Shown in pieces: positions 33,102 through 44,500 of a stretch of 64,000 nucleotides of DNA. The first letter of the stretch is position 1. The number at the start of each line of letters is the position of its first letter. This DNA comes from Blastomussa wellsi. Its lineage: Eukaryota; Cnidaria; Anthozoa; Scleractinia; Plerogyridae. Below the pieces are notes generated by a model. It was not told where the DNA came from. It saw only the letters and a program-made list of their open reading frames with translations, and made no database searches. A program made the translations under genes and the position numbers. The stretch covers positions 9,787,480-9,851,479 of the forward strand of contig OX393573.1 of NCBI GenBank assembly GCA_947652115.1. The letters are read 5' to 3'.

Positions 33102-33690
33102 TGGTTTTCACGTGACGTCAGAAAAAAACTAAAATTAAAAGTTTTGAGTTGTCAACTTCATCAGGTAAAAGTCATTCAAAACATATATCTTCTGGCCTGT
33201 TTTCAGCTCGGAAGACGGCTTTGTTTTGAAAATAGAACAGTTTGAATTTCAGATTTTTCACAATGCGTGACATCGGCATTGTTTCTTGGTAACATGTTAC
33301 GTGCGCGAAAATATCGATTCGCTTTATGTTTTCGAGTTCTGAGTAACCGATATGTTGAGGGAAGTGTCTTTGCGAATGTTTTCAAGTTTAACAACGAGAA
33401 GAAACGTTTTTAGAGAGTCAAAGTAAACTCCAGATGTTTCCACTGGTTTCCGGCCGCCATGTTGGAGTCCCTCAGAGGGGCTCCAACATGGCGTCTTCAT
33501 ACTGAACACTATAATTTTCAGTGATACACTTTGCCGAATAACTCGAGTTCTGAATATCGTACATCCACGAAACTTTGGCACGTTGTTTATTTATTACTCT
33601 TCTACGGTATTTCAATTTCTTGACTCAATGTATTGAATGGTAAGCGATTTTATTTCTTACGTGCGTGAAACTTAAGTGACGTGAAAACCA
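33102..33690. mobile_element. ~590 bp TIR element inserted in the DIRS RT
   Basis: The left end TTGGTTTTCACGTGACGTCA is mirrored by GTGACGTGAAAACCA at the right end. The DIRS RT frame stops just before it (MYQLND) and resumes directly after it (NWFMASLDLTD). A related end, in the opposite sense, lies at 38566-38590. There is no coding capacity. Confidence 0.65.
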
Positions 33691-33825
33691 CCAATTGGTT
33701 TATGGCCTCATTGGATTTAACAGATGCATACTATTCTGCAGAAGTATTTGAAATGGAAGTAGGCACTCAGTTATACAAATTTATTACATTGCCGAATGAG
33801 TTGAGCTCTGCACCTCATATCTTTA

Positions 33826-34829
33826 CAGGGGCGAAGCCAGGAGAGGGTTCCAGGGGTTCCGGAACCCCACCCCCACCCCCCCCCCCCCCCCTATCTCGAT
33901 CTGGCGGTCACTACCGCGGCAAATGTTCCATCCCGCGCCGGACCAATCAGCAGCAGCATCGCGACAATTACTATAAGAGGGCAGCTGCTATTCCCGTTCT
34001 AGACCATCTACAATCAGAGATGAAAACATACTTCAATCCTATTCTAATGATGCTGTCTTGTCCAGCCTCTTTAATCTTCTTCCTGAGCTGGTAGCCGTCG
34101 GAGACAGAAATCCTGACATTGAAGCACAGGGCCGTACCTAGGATTTTTCATCTGGGGGGGCAAGCTCCACACAATCATCTCCCGTATACAAACGGGGTCT
34201 AAAGTTGGAGTTTTTGCCCCCCCCCCCGACAAACACACAGAGGGTTGCCTAAAAAAAAATCAACATTTAATTTTCCTAGGGGGGGCAACTGCCCCCCCTG
34301 CCCCCCCGCTAGGTACGGCCCTGAAGCAGCGCTGGAGTTTTATGAGAACGACCTTCCTTCTCCTCATGTGGTTGATGTTGAGCTCCTGTGATGGAAGAGA
34401 AAGTGGTGCAGCACTGGGGATGCCGACCTTCCCACCAGTGCAGTTCAGACACTCGCAGCATGCGATCGAGAGTTCTTTCCTGACATCCACACCTTGATCC
34501 TCATTTTGCGCACGTTGCCGATAACGTCAGCTGAATGTGAGCGCCCATTAGGTACACTAAGAAGGTTAAAAACAAACCTGAGGTCGACCATGTCAAGCAA
34601 GCGAGAGCCTGGGCTGGCGTTGATGAACATCAATTACCACCGAGACATAAATATTGAGGAAGTGATAAACACGTTCGCTCAACGACAACCAAGGCGTCTT
34701 CTGTTTGCGTAGCGTAAACGCCAAAGTATTGTACGTACGTAATGTAAGGATTTTAGACCAACCGTTTTCGTTGGAACCAATTTGGAACCCCCCCCCCCCC
34801 CCCTCCTTGAAATCCTGGCTACGCCCCTG
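33826..34829 (+). mobile_element. hAT transposon remnant inserted in the DIRS RT
   Basis: Ends CAGGGGCGAAGCCAGGA and TCCTGGCTACGCCCCTG are typical hAT termini, and CTTTA flanks both sides. The inside retains the C-terminal part of a transposase of the ZMYM1-like hAT type: QHRDNYYKRAAAIPVLDHL, then after a frameshift SSLFNLLPELVAVGDRNPD, then after a nested MITE ALEFYENDLPSPHVVDVELL, and the dimerisation domain TLPITSAECERPLGTLRRLK, LRSTMSSKREPGLALMNINY. The N-terminal and most catalytic parts are missing, so it cannot encode a working transposase. Confidence 0.85.
34127..34323. mobile_element. MITE nested inside the hAT remnant
   Basis: Inverted ends CAGGGCCGTACCTAG and CTAGGTACGGCCCTG enclose about 197 bp with several G and C homopolymer tracts. 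AAGCA flanks both sides. It separates GDRNPDIEA from ALEFYENDL of the transposase, so it inserted after the hAT copy. Confidence 0.8.
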
Positions 34830-35412
34830 CTTTACCAGACTCATGAAACCAGTGTATTCCACTTTGTGAACTCAAGGCCTTGTTTCTAGTGTAGATGACA
34901 CTTTCTTACTTGGTGATTAGTTTGTTCAATGCCAGACAAATGTGAGCAATACTTGTACTCTCTTTGGTGACCTGGGTTTTAATGTGTCAAAAGAAAAATC
35001 AGTCACCCAGCCCACAAAAGTTCTAGAACACTCAGGGTTTGTTTTGAACTCTATTAATATGACAGTGAGTCTCACAAGGGAAAAATTGATACCATCACCC
35101 GTTTGGGACAAGACAAGCACAGCTAATTGGCACTTGAGTGTCTTCTTCCCCAAGTGTGGAATACGGACCACTGTTTTACAAACAGCTAGAAATTGAAATA
35201 AATTGATGCTCTTTCGAAGTGCAAATGCAGTTCTCGGAACTAGCAAGATCGGATATTCATTGGTGGACAGAAAAGAGCTGGTTTTATGTCAAAACAATTT
35301 CCCATGGCAATCCTCATTTTAAACTGACAACTGATGCCTCCTTGAAAGGGTGGGATGCATACCGTGATGGTATGCAGCCTACAGGAGGCAAATGGCTTGC
35401 AAGAGAAATTGT

Positions 35413-35649
35413 AACTTACTGAGGTATTTTGTAATTTTTCTTTTACTTTTTATTAAAAATCTCAAGATCTCTGTTACACTTAACTTTTAAGGGGCACAAT
35501 ATTAGTATATCTAGACGTGCCCCTCTCCTCTTCTTCCAACATACAGTGTATATCAATTTAAGTGTTACATATTATATTTACATACATTTATTATATCTAC
35601 ATATCATTTGTATCAACTAGGGATTGGAGGAATGAATAAAATAAAAAAA
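35413..35649 (+). mobile_element. Poly(A)-ended retroposon inserted in the DIRS RNase H
   Basis: The 12 bp AAGAGAAATTGT at 35401-35412 is repeated at 35650-35661. The segment between starts AACTTACTGAGG and ends in an A-rich tail (GAATAAAATAAAAAAAA), the hallmarks of target-primed reverse transcription. It splits the RNase H domain between WLAREI and HINCLELEAA. The parent LINE or SINE was not identified. Confidence 0.8.
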
Positions 35650-35857
35650 AAGAGAAATTGTTGCGAATAAACACATTAATTGCCTTGAACTTGAAGCTGC
35701 CAAACTAGGACTGCAGGCACTCTGTGCCAAAGAGAAAGATTTTCATATTCATTTGCAACTAGATAATGTTACTGTAGTAACTTATATTAACAATGTGGGA
35801 GCCACTCAGTCTAAACCTTGTAATGGCAGGAGACATTTGGCTGTGGTGTGGTGTCTT

Positions 35858-36530
35858 CACACCCCATCATATACCTACACCTTCATACCCCATCTATACC
35901 TTCCTACACCATATACCTTCGTACACCCTCATGCCCCATCATATACCTTCCTACAGCATCATATACCTTCCTACACTTTCATGCGCCATCATATACTTTC
36001 CTACACCTTCATATCCCATCATATATCTCCCTACACCTTCATACACCATCATATACCTTCCTACACCTTCATACACCATCATATACCTTCCTACCCCATC
36101 ATATACTTTCCTACACCTTCATACGCCATCATACACCTTCATACACTTTCATTGACCTTTCTACACCTTCGTACCCCATCACATACCTTCCTACACATTC
36201 ATGCGCCATCATATACTTTCCTACACCTTCATACCCCATCATATATCTTCCTACACCTTCATACCCCATCATATACCTTCCTACACTTTCATACCCCATC
36301 ATATACCTTCCTACACCTTCATGGGCCATCATATATCTTCCTACACCTTCATACCCCATCATATATCTTCCTACACCTTCATACCCCATCATATACCTTC
36401 CTACACTTTCATACCCCATCATATACCTTCCTACACCTTCATACGCCATCATATACCTTCCTACACCTTCATACGCTATCATATACCTTCCTACACTTTC
36501 ATACGCCATCACATACCTTCCTACACCTTG
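35858..36530. repeat. 30 bp tandem repeat array B
   Basis: About 22 copies of the same unit and strand as array A (TATACCTTCCTACACCTTCA with ATGCCCCATCA/ATACGCCATCA variants). It begins immediately after the last recognisable DIRS RNase H codons. Long repetitive frames across it are satellite artefacts. Confidence 0.92.
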
Positions 36531-36610
36531 TTGAAAATTTGCCACTACCTTGTGGATGACGTGGCTGCAATGCAGTTTGTTGGTCCCTAGACATGAGTGA
36601 TTTTTTATTT

Positions 36611-36787
36611 ATTCTCTACTTGCACAAATCCCATAATACACCTCTTTTACCCCCAAAATTTTGCATAACCATTGTTTGCAATTTCTCCTGGGACATGAAG
36701 ATGTCCCAAGGGAAATCTAAAACAATGCCTATGCAAATTTTTTGCGGGGTAGAAGCGGTGTATTATGGTATTGTGCAAGTAGAGAAT
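36611..36787. mobile_element. 177 bp palindromic MITE
   Basis: ATTCTCTACTTGCACAA at the left end is matched by TTGTGCAAGTAGAGAAT at the right end. Inner arms also pair (CCCATAATACACC with GGTGTATTATGG; TTTGCAATTTCTCC region). ATTTATT-rich sequence flanks both sides. There is no coding capacity. Confidence 0.8.
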
Positions 36788-37363
36788 TTATTTATTACTA
36801 TTTTTTATTGAGAGCTAACAGCACCTACCCACTGCACACACAATTCCAATCTTATACCTACTGATTTAAGTGGGTATAAGATTGCTTTCTTTAAGCCAGA
36901 AGGGTTGCTAGACAATCTACTGTTTTTAACATTTTTTTTATTCACAGATTTTCGCACTGGAACTCTTCTAGTCGTCGAGTGTTCATTAGTACGTTGACTT
37001 TAATCCACGGACACCAGTAGTATAGGGTGTAACTCTTGGCACTAGCCAATCAGAGGCCAGGAGTTTTGTTATAGACCAATCAAAAGCCGGATTTGGGTCA
37101 CATGACAATTTTGCGTATATGAGAAATCGGGCTTCGTCACAACAGGAAAAAACAATGGAAATAAAGTGATTGAGCATGCAGGTGGTCGAACTTCTGGTAA
37201 TCTGCCATTTTTTTACGTCATCGGTCATCTCGCAATAACAGGAAATGCGTTTAAAACAAGTATATAGAAACTGGGTCGTGTGCTTGGTGACCAGCGCTTG
37301 GAAAAAGCCAGCTATTTACAAACAAGGTGTGTGCGTGCTTTCGAAGGGGAAGAAAATCGGCAT

Positions 37364-37497
37364 ATACTTAATGGTAGAACACCATAGTCTCTCATGAAAG
37401 GATATACCATATATGGCAATTGTTATATAGCAACGTTACCCACTACCATGGTGACTATATAAGGTAGGTGACTATAAGGTGTCCTACCATTAAGTAT
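37364..37497. mobile_element. 134 bp palindromic MITE
   Basis: The left arm ATACTTAATGGTAGAACACC and the right arm GGTGTCCTACCATTAAGTAT pair with few mismatches around a loop containing a second inverted motif (CATATATGG, ATATAAGGTAGG). No coding capacity. Confidence 0.75.
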
Positions 37498-37639
37498 TTG
37501 CCAGAAAATCTGCAGTGCTGCACGAACCCACGACCTCTGCGTCACGGTAGTGTAGCAGCTCTCGTAAGCTTGTAATTCTACTGGTAGCAGTTGCTATTGT
37601 TTTAGGGGCTAGGGGCATTGTTCCTGTTGTTTGTTCTAT

Positions 37640-37850
37640 TCTTTTCATTCATATGAGACCCTACGAGAGCTGCGCTACGTTACCAGTGCAGTGCTCTAAA
37701 AACTGAGCAATCAAAGCCACGAGACCTGTCGTGTGTGGGTTAGCTGGACGTAATACCTGGCAAGTATGTGAACAACAAATTAATAGCGGAGCTCCTGCAG
37801 CCCGAAGGGCCGCAGAGCGCAGCCCCATACCCATAGAAATGGGAGAACCA
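37640..37850 (-). repeat. tRNA-derived repeat (minus)
   Basis: On the minus strand, TGATTGCTCAGTTTTTAGAGCACTG resembles a tRNA D arm/A box. The piece next to it with GGCTGCGCTCTGCGGCCCTT and GAGCTCCGC recurs around 51140-51185, so both belong to a dispersed repeat family. Not a functional tRNA gene. Confidence 0.5.
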
Positions 37851-37884
37851 AGCAAGCATACAAAGTACAAACAGGAGAACCATA

Positions 37885-38052
37885 CACCTTATTCCAAAAT
37901 GGCTACCATCTTAATATTCTTTTGTTGATATTCAAATTAGCCCTTATTGCCTCGTTTTTAAGCTCAAAAATCAAAAGAATATTTTGTCTTGAACCAGGCA
38001 ACAAGGGCCAATTTGTATGTACATAAATCAGCTGCCATTTTGGAAAAAGGTG
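37885..38052. mobile_element. 168 bp palindromic MITE
   Basis: CACCTTATTCCAAAATGGC at the left is mirrored by GCCATTTTGGAAAAAGGTG at the right. Inside, TTAGCCCTTATTGCCT pairs with AGGCAACAAGGGCCAA. It is non-coding. Confidence 0.75.
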
Positions 38053-38972
38053 CATGCCTTTTATTTTTTAAGCGCGTACGTACGTAGAAAACATGCAATT
38101 AAAAAATCTGATAAATTCAAATGTTATAAAATATTAATAGATAAACAACATCTCCAAGTCTCAGGCTTGTGCGATACACCATTCTCGAATTATTTGCCGA
38201 AGCATTACGCGCAAATTTATAGAGCTCAGTATGGAAACGCCATGTTGGTGCACAGCTTGACGGCCGGAAATCAAAGAAAACATCTGACACTCACTTTTGC
38301 TATGAAAGCGATTGCTCTTTTCTCACGATCTAGTGTATATACACATAAACATCTTTCCTAATACTTGAACTGTTTAAACTGCCAAAATTTTGAGAAAGAC
38401 CTTAACTAGAGCACGACCGCTTTGTCACGGCGCCATCGCGATGTCACGTGCGGCGGAAAACTCGAAAATTCAACATGCTGTATTTCAAACACAAAGGATA
38501 CTATCTAGCTGGAAACTTGCAAATATATATATTTTTTAGGATTTCTTTAACGTGGTGACAATTTTATGACGTCACGTGAAAACCAAGAATATGGCGGCCA
38601 GTCCAGAGACTTCGACCTGGTTAACACCATACTTTCGGTGACTCGAATGACTCAGAAAGAACAAGCTAACACGATTTTGAAAACATTTTTTCTAATTCTA
38701 GTATTTTTATAAGTTTTCTTTCTGCAGTTCTAGTTGCAAGTTTTAAATTATCCAACGTTTGAAAAAAATACGCGGCTTAGGAGGAAACGGGCCGTATGGG
38801 AAAATCCCAACCAAGAAAGAACCAATCAGAACGCTCGGATTTTCCTTGCCATATAATAATGCTATTCATTTCAAAGTGGACGTAATATATACCTAGCAAG
38901 TATGTGAACAGCAAATTAATAAATGTCAGGTCCACTAAAAGGGCTAACCCACACACGACTGCTCTCATGTGG

Positions 38973-39045
38973 CTTTTATAGCTCAGTTGGTAGAGCACTA
39001 CGCCAGTAACGAAAAGGTCGTGGGTCCAAATCCCGTTTTTGTCAG
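38973..39045 (+). repeat. tRNA-like sequence (degenerate)
   Basis: TATAGCTCAGTTGGTAGAGC (D arm, A box) and GGTCGTGGGTCCAAATCCC (T arm, B box) are spaced as in a tRNA. The anticodon arm pairs poorly and the acceptor stem does not close convincingly. I take it as a tRNA-derived SINE head or tRNA pseudogene, not a working tRNA. Confidence 0.5.
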
Positions 39046-39499
39046 GTCTTTGTTCCAGTAGTGTTATGACTGCATTCGCATAAAAAACATACCTACTTTA
39101 GTAATTGCTACTACTGGACATTTATTAACAAACAACTATATTGTATTCAAGTTTAGCGGTATTCCTTAAAGCATCACTTCTTTTCAAAAGCTTCGTGGGA
39201 TGCTGTGAACTCACCCAAAATGGGGACTATTTGTCAATTCAGTACTGAATTAAGAAAATATAAACACTAAAGCTATGTCTTTTAATAAAATAACTTTCAT
39301 TTTTAACTAAGGGCCCGGTTTCAGACAGCGCTGAGATTTCAGCTCGGCTTTCAGAATACATCTTCTTAAAATATTTTTACCCCGGGCTGAAATTCGCCAC
39401 GTAATCAATCCTTATAAATATTTCATTGCTGGTGGACACCAAACATTTTTAGAAGCTCGTTAAAACGTCTTTCCTCATTGTTCATAACTTTGAAAGTTG

Positions 39500-39625
39500 T
39501 TTATTAAGTTGAGATGAGAATGCACAGCACTTTCTTTAACTTTAGGAAGTTGTAAAGGTGGAGTGTTTTCTCAAAGGTTTCTTGAATCGTGTATTATCAC
39601 AGTGGAGCAAGCTCGCCTCGCTAAC
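39500..39625 (-). other. Possible last exon and poly(A) signal of the ROCO gene
   Basis: The glycosyltransferase exon ends in a strong phase-1 donor at 40301/40300. About 675 bases downstream (minus strand) lies an acceptor TTTTTACAG|GTTAGC at 39626/39625. In phase it would add one Gly codon and a TAG (39623-39621). AATAAA follows at 39505-39500. If the intron is not spliced, the frame instead runs 16 more residues to a TAG at 40251-40253. Either way the protein ends at the glycosyltransferase. Confidence 0.4.
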
Positions 39626-39890
39626 CTGTAAAAACAGCAGCAAACAACAAGTAGGTAGGTAGGTAGGCGCAAATAACACAACTACACGAAATATCTGCGA
39701 TAGGCATATTATTATCATGGCGACGAATGTTTCGTTTGAAACAAACAATTCGTTGACGGTTTAAAGCGACGTAATAAATACGAGTATCATAAAACTGGAT
39801 ACACAAGAAAGAGACTGGTTTTCACAACAGCTCCCGCACACAAACAATAGCAAACTTGCACGATGTCGTCACCTGACTACAACTACCAGA

Positions 39891-39897
39891 GGGGGAA

Positions 39898-39934
<37 letters not shown>

Positions 39935-40040
39935 GTATAACAATATAATTTGGTTTTATCAACTGGGTTGTAAATGTCAATTGGACACCGTAAAGAGATT
40001 CAAGAGCTGACGTTTCGAGCGTTAGCCCTTCGTCGAAGCG
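39891..40040 (-). repeat. Penelope-like element terminus
   Basis: It carries the terminal sequence shared with the repeats at 48905, 57841 and 61985: GGTGGGAAGTATAACAATAT, TTGGTTTTATCAACTGGGTT, AGAGATTCAAGAGCTGACGT and GTTAGCCCTTCGTC. Only the end is present here. The strand is assigned from the GIY-YIG relic near 62 kb, which lies in the same relation to this end. Confidence 0.65.
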
Positions 40041-40300
40041 AATACAATACAACTACCAGAATTCATTTCGTTTTTCCTTTATTATTTAATTTTGTAATCT
40101 TAAAACGACAATTGCCCTAATTAACATGAAAACGACAGAGACTAAAGCAGTCAAATGACGTCATCATGCAAATCGCCTTTTGGTGGAAAAGTTTTGATTC
40201 TTGTTTCCCCAATGCAAAGGCATGGTATGCAAGTAAGATTCACAAATCAGCTACATTGTTTTAACGTGAGAAGCAAAGAAATAAGGAGAAAGAATCTTAC

Positions 40301-41501
40301 CGTGAACTATACTCCACATTTTTTGGACAAGGGCGTTGCATTGTTTTTTCCAACAGTAGTACTCATGATAACATGCCTGTAGTCTTTGAATCTCATCAAG
40401 TCGCTCTGCTCTGTCTTTCAGACGCACAGCTCTGATTGCCTTGGCCCAGTCTTTTGGGTCATCAGATTCAACCACAAACGACAGGCCTACTGGCAGAGCA
40501 CGCAGTGCATCTGCAAAACCCGAGTTACCGCTGACAAGAATGGGAAGACCAGCAGACAAGGCCTCCAGCGCAGTTAGTCCGAAACCTTCTGTCCTGGACG
40601 GCATGATGGCAAGGTCAACTTCGCAGAACAACTCTTTCAATCTTTCTTTGCTTTGCACAAACGTTCTGACAATTAACTGATTTTTAGAGATTCCACTTTG
40701 CAACAAATTGTCCGCGACTTCCTCCTGTTTTCCACTGGGTGCACCCACAAATATCAGACAGTAAGAGCTGTCTTTCAGTTCAGCTACTGCATTGGCAGCA
40801 ATATCGTATCCCTTGAGACTGAAGTCCTCAGAATCACCTCGCCCAAAGGTCAACACCTTGAACTTGTTACTTTCGAAGGTGGCTTGCTTTATGTCTGAAA
40901 ATTCACTGAATATGCCTGGGGTCAACTGGATGATATCTTGGTGCACCTTGCACGAGCGCAGGTAAGATGAGTATGCTTCCGACAACTTTGGTCCAACTGC
41001 CACAACAACATCAGCCAATTTACACAAGTCCACTTCAGTTCTATTCTTGTCTTCGCCTTTGGAAATGGCCTTGGGATAGTTTTTATGCATTCCAAGTTCT
41101 TCAGGCGCAGTGTGCACTACTTGCACCCACTTGCAATTGTGTGACTCTCTAATGACTTGGGCTTGTTTACCAAGCTTCCCTCCATGACCCAGTACAATGT
41201 CAATGGCAAGGTCTCTTGGTGGGAAGCTCAGCCAGTCGAGGGGCTCGTACCCTGGGCGTCTCCCTGCTTCTCTTATGGTAACGTTCCTACTTCTAGCAGC
41301 CCTCGTCTCCTCTTCTGAACAGGCAGATTGTGGCACTAGGAGAGTGACTTCTACTTGGTCGTGATTGGCCAATAGAATGGCAAGCTGTCTGTTTATGGTT
41401 GACAAGCCTCCCATCGACGAACTCCACTCACTGCCCAAGAGAGCTATTCTCAATACTGGATTAAGTTGCGCTGCTTCGCCTCTGGTGGAGAGAAGCAATT
41501 C
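40301..41501 (-). CDS. ROCO exon 9: GT4-type glycosyltransferase domain
   Basis: Acceptor CTCTTGCAG|GAATTG in phase 0, donor CACG|GTAAGA in phase 1. The 400-residue exon begins a GT-B fold with [19 protein letters not shown] (the N-domain glycine loop) and has [20 protein letters not shown] at the domain linker. The nucleotide-sugar site is [18 protein letters not shown], containing the EX7E pair (EGFGLTALE) of GT4 retaining transferases, followed by [15 protein letters not shown]. These are the motifs expected of an active donor-binding half. Donor and acceptor sugars cannot be inferred. The domain is encoded by a single exon, as if acquired as a unit. Confidence 0.9.
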
Positions 41502-44500
41502 CTGCAAGAGATTGAAAATGCCTTGACAACAACTTACTTTGGGCAATCGTCAGGGTTCATACTGTGAGTGGTCCATGAGATGAACCCTTTCTACAATGCT
41601 ACTACTCCAGTTTGGTTTGCCTGACGGGCATTCACGATTCAGAAGCAAACAAGGGAAAAGAAAAGCCAAGAGATAAAACAATGAAATTATATAACTGTTG
41701 ACTATGGCGTTAACAAATCCATAACGTAACCTCTGAGGAAAACGTTATTTTACACATAAACCATACCTGACTTGTTCGCGGTGGAAACCATTGTTCCAGA
41801 CCACGAACTTTGAGTACTTTATCACTGACCCTCTTCATACAGATCAGCCGTTCACCTTGCTTTATTTCGAGGAGGTGCAAACAATCCTCATGTTTGCATG
41901 ACGGTTGGCTGTGGTTTTCACATTCGTGGTCTCCTTGCAGACAATAGGGGCATGCAACACAGAACTCATACCGCAATCCTCTCAGGTACGAGAATTGCTG
42001 CGACAAATCTTTTAACATGCCTTCCACGAACAATTGCACACTTCTGGCTACTTCTGTCGACGTTGACATTGAAACTGCTTCATCTTGACTTCTCTGCTTC
42101 AAGCAAACTTTGATGAACCTCTTTTTGCAAATCAGAGCCACATCATATATAATTTGCCTCCCGACAACGAACCAAGCTCCATTTTGGTACAGGTTTGGGG
42201 GTTGTGTGGATCCAATCTCGGAACACCAAGCAATCGATCTTGAAACCATCTGTGGAAAAAGACCATGGGGAACAAAACCATCCACAAAGTTAAGATACAA
42301 CGGACAAGGATCGGTCGGCGATGGCTCCATTTTACCAAGGTCTTCAGGTGCCGACTTAAGTTGAGCTGGTACAAAGTACTTAACATTACTTGAGGATGGT
42401 GAGAACTTGGCGATCAAACCAAACCGCTCCATCATGTCCAAGATGTCTTCCTTAACAAGACCCTGTTGAATAAACTTGGAAAACACGTGATCAACAAGTT
42501 CCATGCTGAGGAAACCACTTGTTTCCATCTCCTTCCAGTACTTGGATTGCACAGGGTCCTAACGGTAAACAAAAGATGCTAAAATGAATCGCACAATTCC
42601 AATGTCGACCTTGAAACTATCTAAGAAATAGTGGTAAAAAGGAGAAATAAAAAACAAACACGGCTTTTGCACTCCAGATCCGGAGTTGGTTTAATCTGAC
42701 ATTGGTGATCGTCCAAAGAAGATGAAAAGAGCTACAACAATGACATATCATAAATCTTAAAAATAACCCACATTATTCGAGTTGGTCCTTTCAGATACGT
42801 GTCCTTCTCGCCAACTATCACTTAGCACTCTCTCGTTCGTGTTTTAACCTTACCAAGCTTCAAGGTGATACCCAAAATAACTATGTAAACATAACTGCTT
42901 TCAAATGTGTCCTACCTCTAAGGGAAAGCACACTAAGGCAATTTGATCAAGCTTTTGGCAAATACGCCAGGAGCTCGGTACCAACAATGTTAGCTAAATG
43001 TCCTAAGCCATGACACAGCAATGCATGAAATGCCTGCTAATAACCATCAAATTTTCTTACCACTTTATTGAAAGGTTGAATGGTTATCAGCCTCTTGAAT
43101 AGGTCAATTAGCCACTGAGCTTTCAGAATGACTGTGCTGCGGTGTTTTACAATTAGTCCTAAGTCATGATAGAAATTCAACATGGTGTGAAACTGGTCTT
43201 CGTCCTCGATAAAACACACTTCCTTGGCATACGTTTGAAGTTGCTCCAAATTCATGTGATAAATATTCTTAGCAACCAGAGCTTCAACAACCTTTTCGAA
43301 ATTGAACCACCTGGAGAAAAATTAAAGGAAAGAACGGGTCAACTTAAATTTAGACTAAGAAAAGCTGTAGCTAGAGAGGCGATTGGAAAAAATTCAATAG
43401 GAAATTTCTCAAGTTCAATGGAAAAGATACCATAGAGGTGTTACATGTTGTCGTCGGAAATGGGGCCTTTTGCATGGCAATGAGGAGTTTTGATGAACGT
43501 GGAAGAGTTTGTTTGTAAGTAAACAACGTTATGGTACAATTTCTATATTACTTCAGTGGATGCCCTTGTTTCTTCTGGCTTGGTTAATCCTGTATTTCTC
43601 GACAATCTACAATGTCTTGCTGAAAAACTGTGAGCATGTATATGTTACTGGCTGGCCGGCATGTCTGTGTAGGTAGAAACTGCGCCAGCGGTCTAAGGTC
43701 CCAGGTCTAAGGCCGTACTCAAGGCCGAGGGTTTTATTTTTACCTATATATACGGAACGATCTAGGCTAGCCTCCCACGCAGACGTCCTTTGGGCTTCGT
43801 CACGCGTTCCTTCCCCACGGACGTCTGCTGTCTGCTGAATCGAACGTCCACTTCCGTTCACGGCTACGAACCAATCAGAGGTAACTTTCCAGTTTTGGGA
43901 AAACGACTCACAGCATGTGATAGGATAGCTGTCGTCATACAATGAGTCAAAACGGATTGTTTTCTTTAATTGGATTAAACGGCGTGTGAACGGAAGTGCA
44001 CTGTCCATTCAGCAGATTCGTCCGTGGGAAGGAACGCGTGACGAGGTAGTCACTGGAAGGGATAGACCAGGAGGCCCTTGTGATTTCGTGACCTTTTATA
44101 GAAAGTAACGAAATGTCAAGAGCCGCCTGGTCTATCCCTTCCAGTGACTACCCACTACATATGGTTACACAAAAAACGTCGCCGGTTTCACTCCTGTTTG
44201 CTTGCAGTTAGCTCCACTTGGATTTGCTTTGCAATTAGGTTTAATTGTTCGCAGCTCTCTAGAACCTCTAATTTAATTGGATCTTAATAGCACGCAGCTC
44301 TATTGTTTTAGAACTAGGGTCCATTGTTGCTGTTGTTTATAATTTTTTCAGCCAATATTGTGGGACCTTGTAAAGAGCTGCGTACCGCCCCTATTGTGGT
44401 TTGGCTGACACTGAAAAAGTATTACATAAACTTAGACCTGTAGTATTTAAAGTCGCAAAGTTGGGGTCCTTGCAGCTGGCGCTCTGATAGTGCAGTGGAT

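Larger units (their letters stand above)
32200..35857 (+). pseudogene. DIRS-type retroelement relic (gag, RT, RNase H)
   Basis: Separated blocks read in order as one element. Gag-like: 32290-32950 (HEIDLRRRTLFKGDMK, LLFGTELGKSVKDLTEASK, VLGRGRGLVDKQRGG). RT palm pieces: about 33000-33095 and 33693-33825 (MASLDLTDAYYSAEV, LYKFITLPNELSSAPHIFT), continuing at 34830 (RLMKPVYSTL). Thumb: 34890-35190 (LGFNVSKEKSVTQPTKVLEH, MTVSLTREKLIPSP). RNase H: 35219-35412 (ARSDIHWWTEKSW, FKLTTDASLKGWDAYRDGMQ) and 35662-35820 (HINCLELEAAKLGLQALC, LDNVTVVTYINNVGATQS). This block order and these motifs are typical of DIRS/Ngaro-like elements. Stops, frameshifts and several insertions break it. No tyrosine recombinase was found. 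Confidence 0.8.
36830..40290. other. Gene-poor interval with small elements
   Basis: No protein-coding gene is recognised apart from the possible 3' end of the ROCO gene near 39500-39625. The interval holds MITE-like palindromes (37364-37497, 37885-38052), two tRNA-derived heads, an end of the GGTTTTCACGTGAC element near 38566-38590, and a Penelope-like terminus at 39891-40040. Confidence 0.6.

Noticed and set aside
35753..36590. 268-, 228- and 138-residue repetitive frames
   Set aside because: Same 30 bp satellite as array A. Only the first ~20 codons (RNase H relic of the DIRS element) have similarity to a real protein.
38973..39045. Functional tRNA gene
   Set aside because: A and B boxes are present, but the anticodon stem has mismatches and the acceptor stem does not pair.
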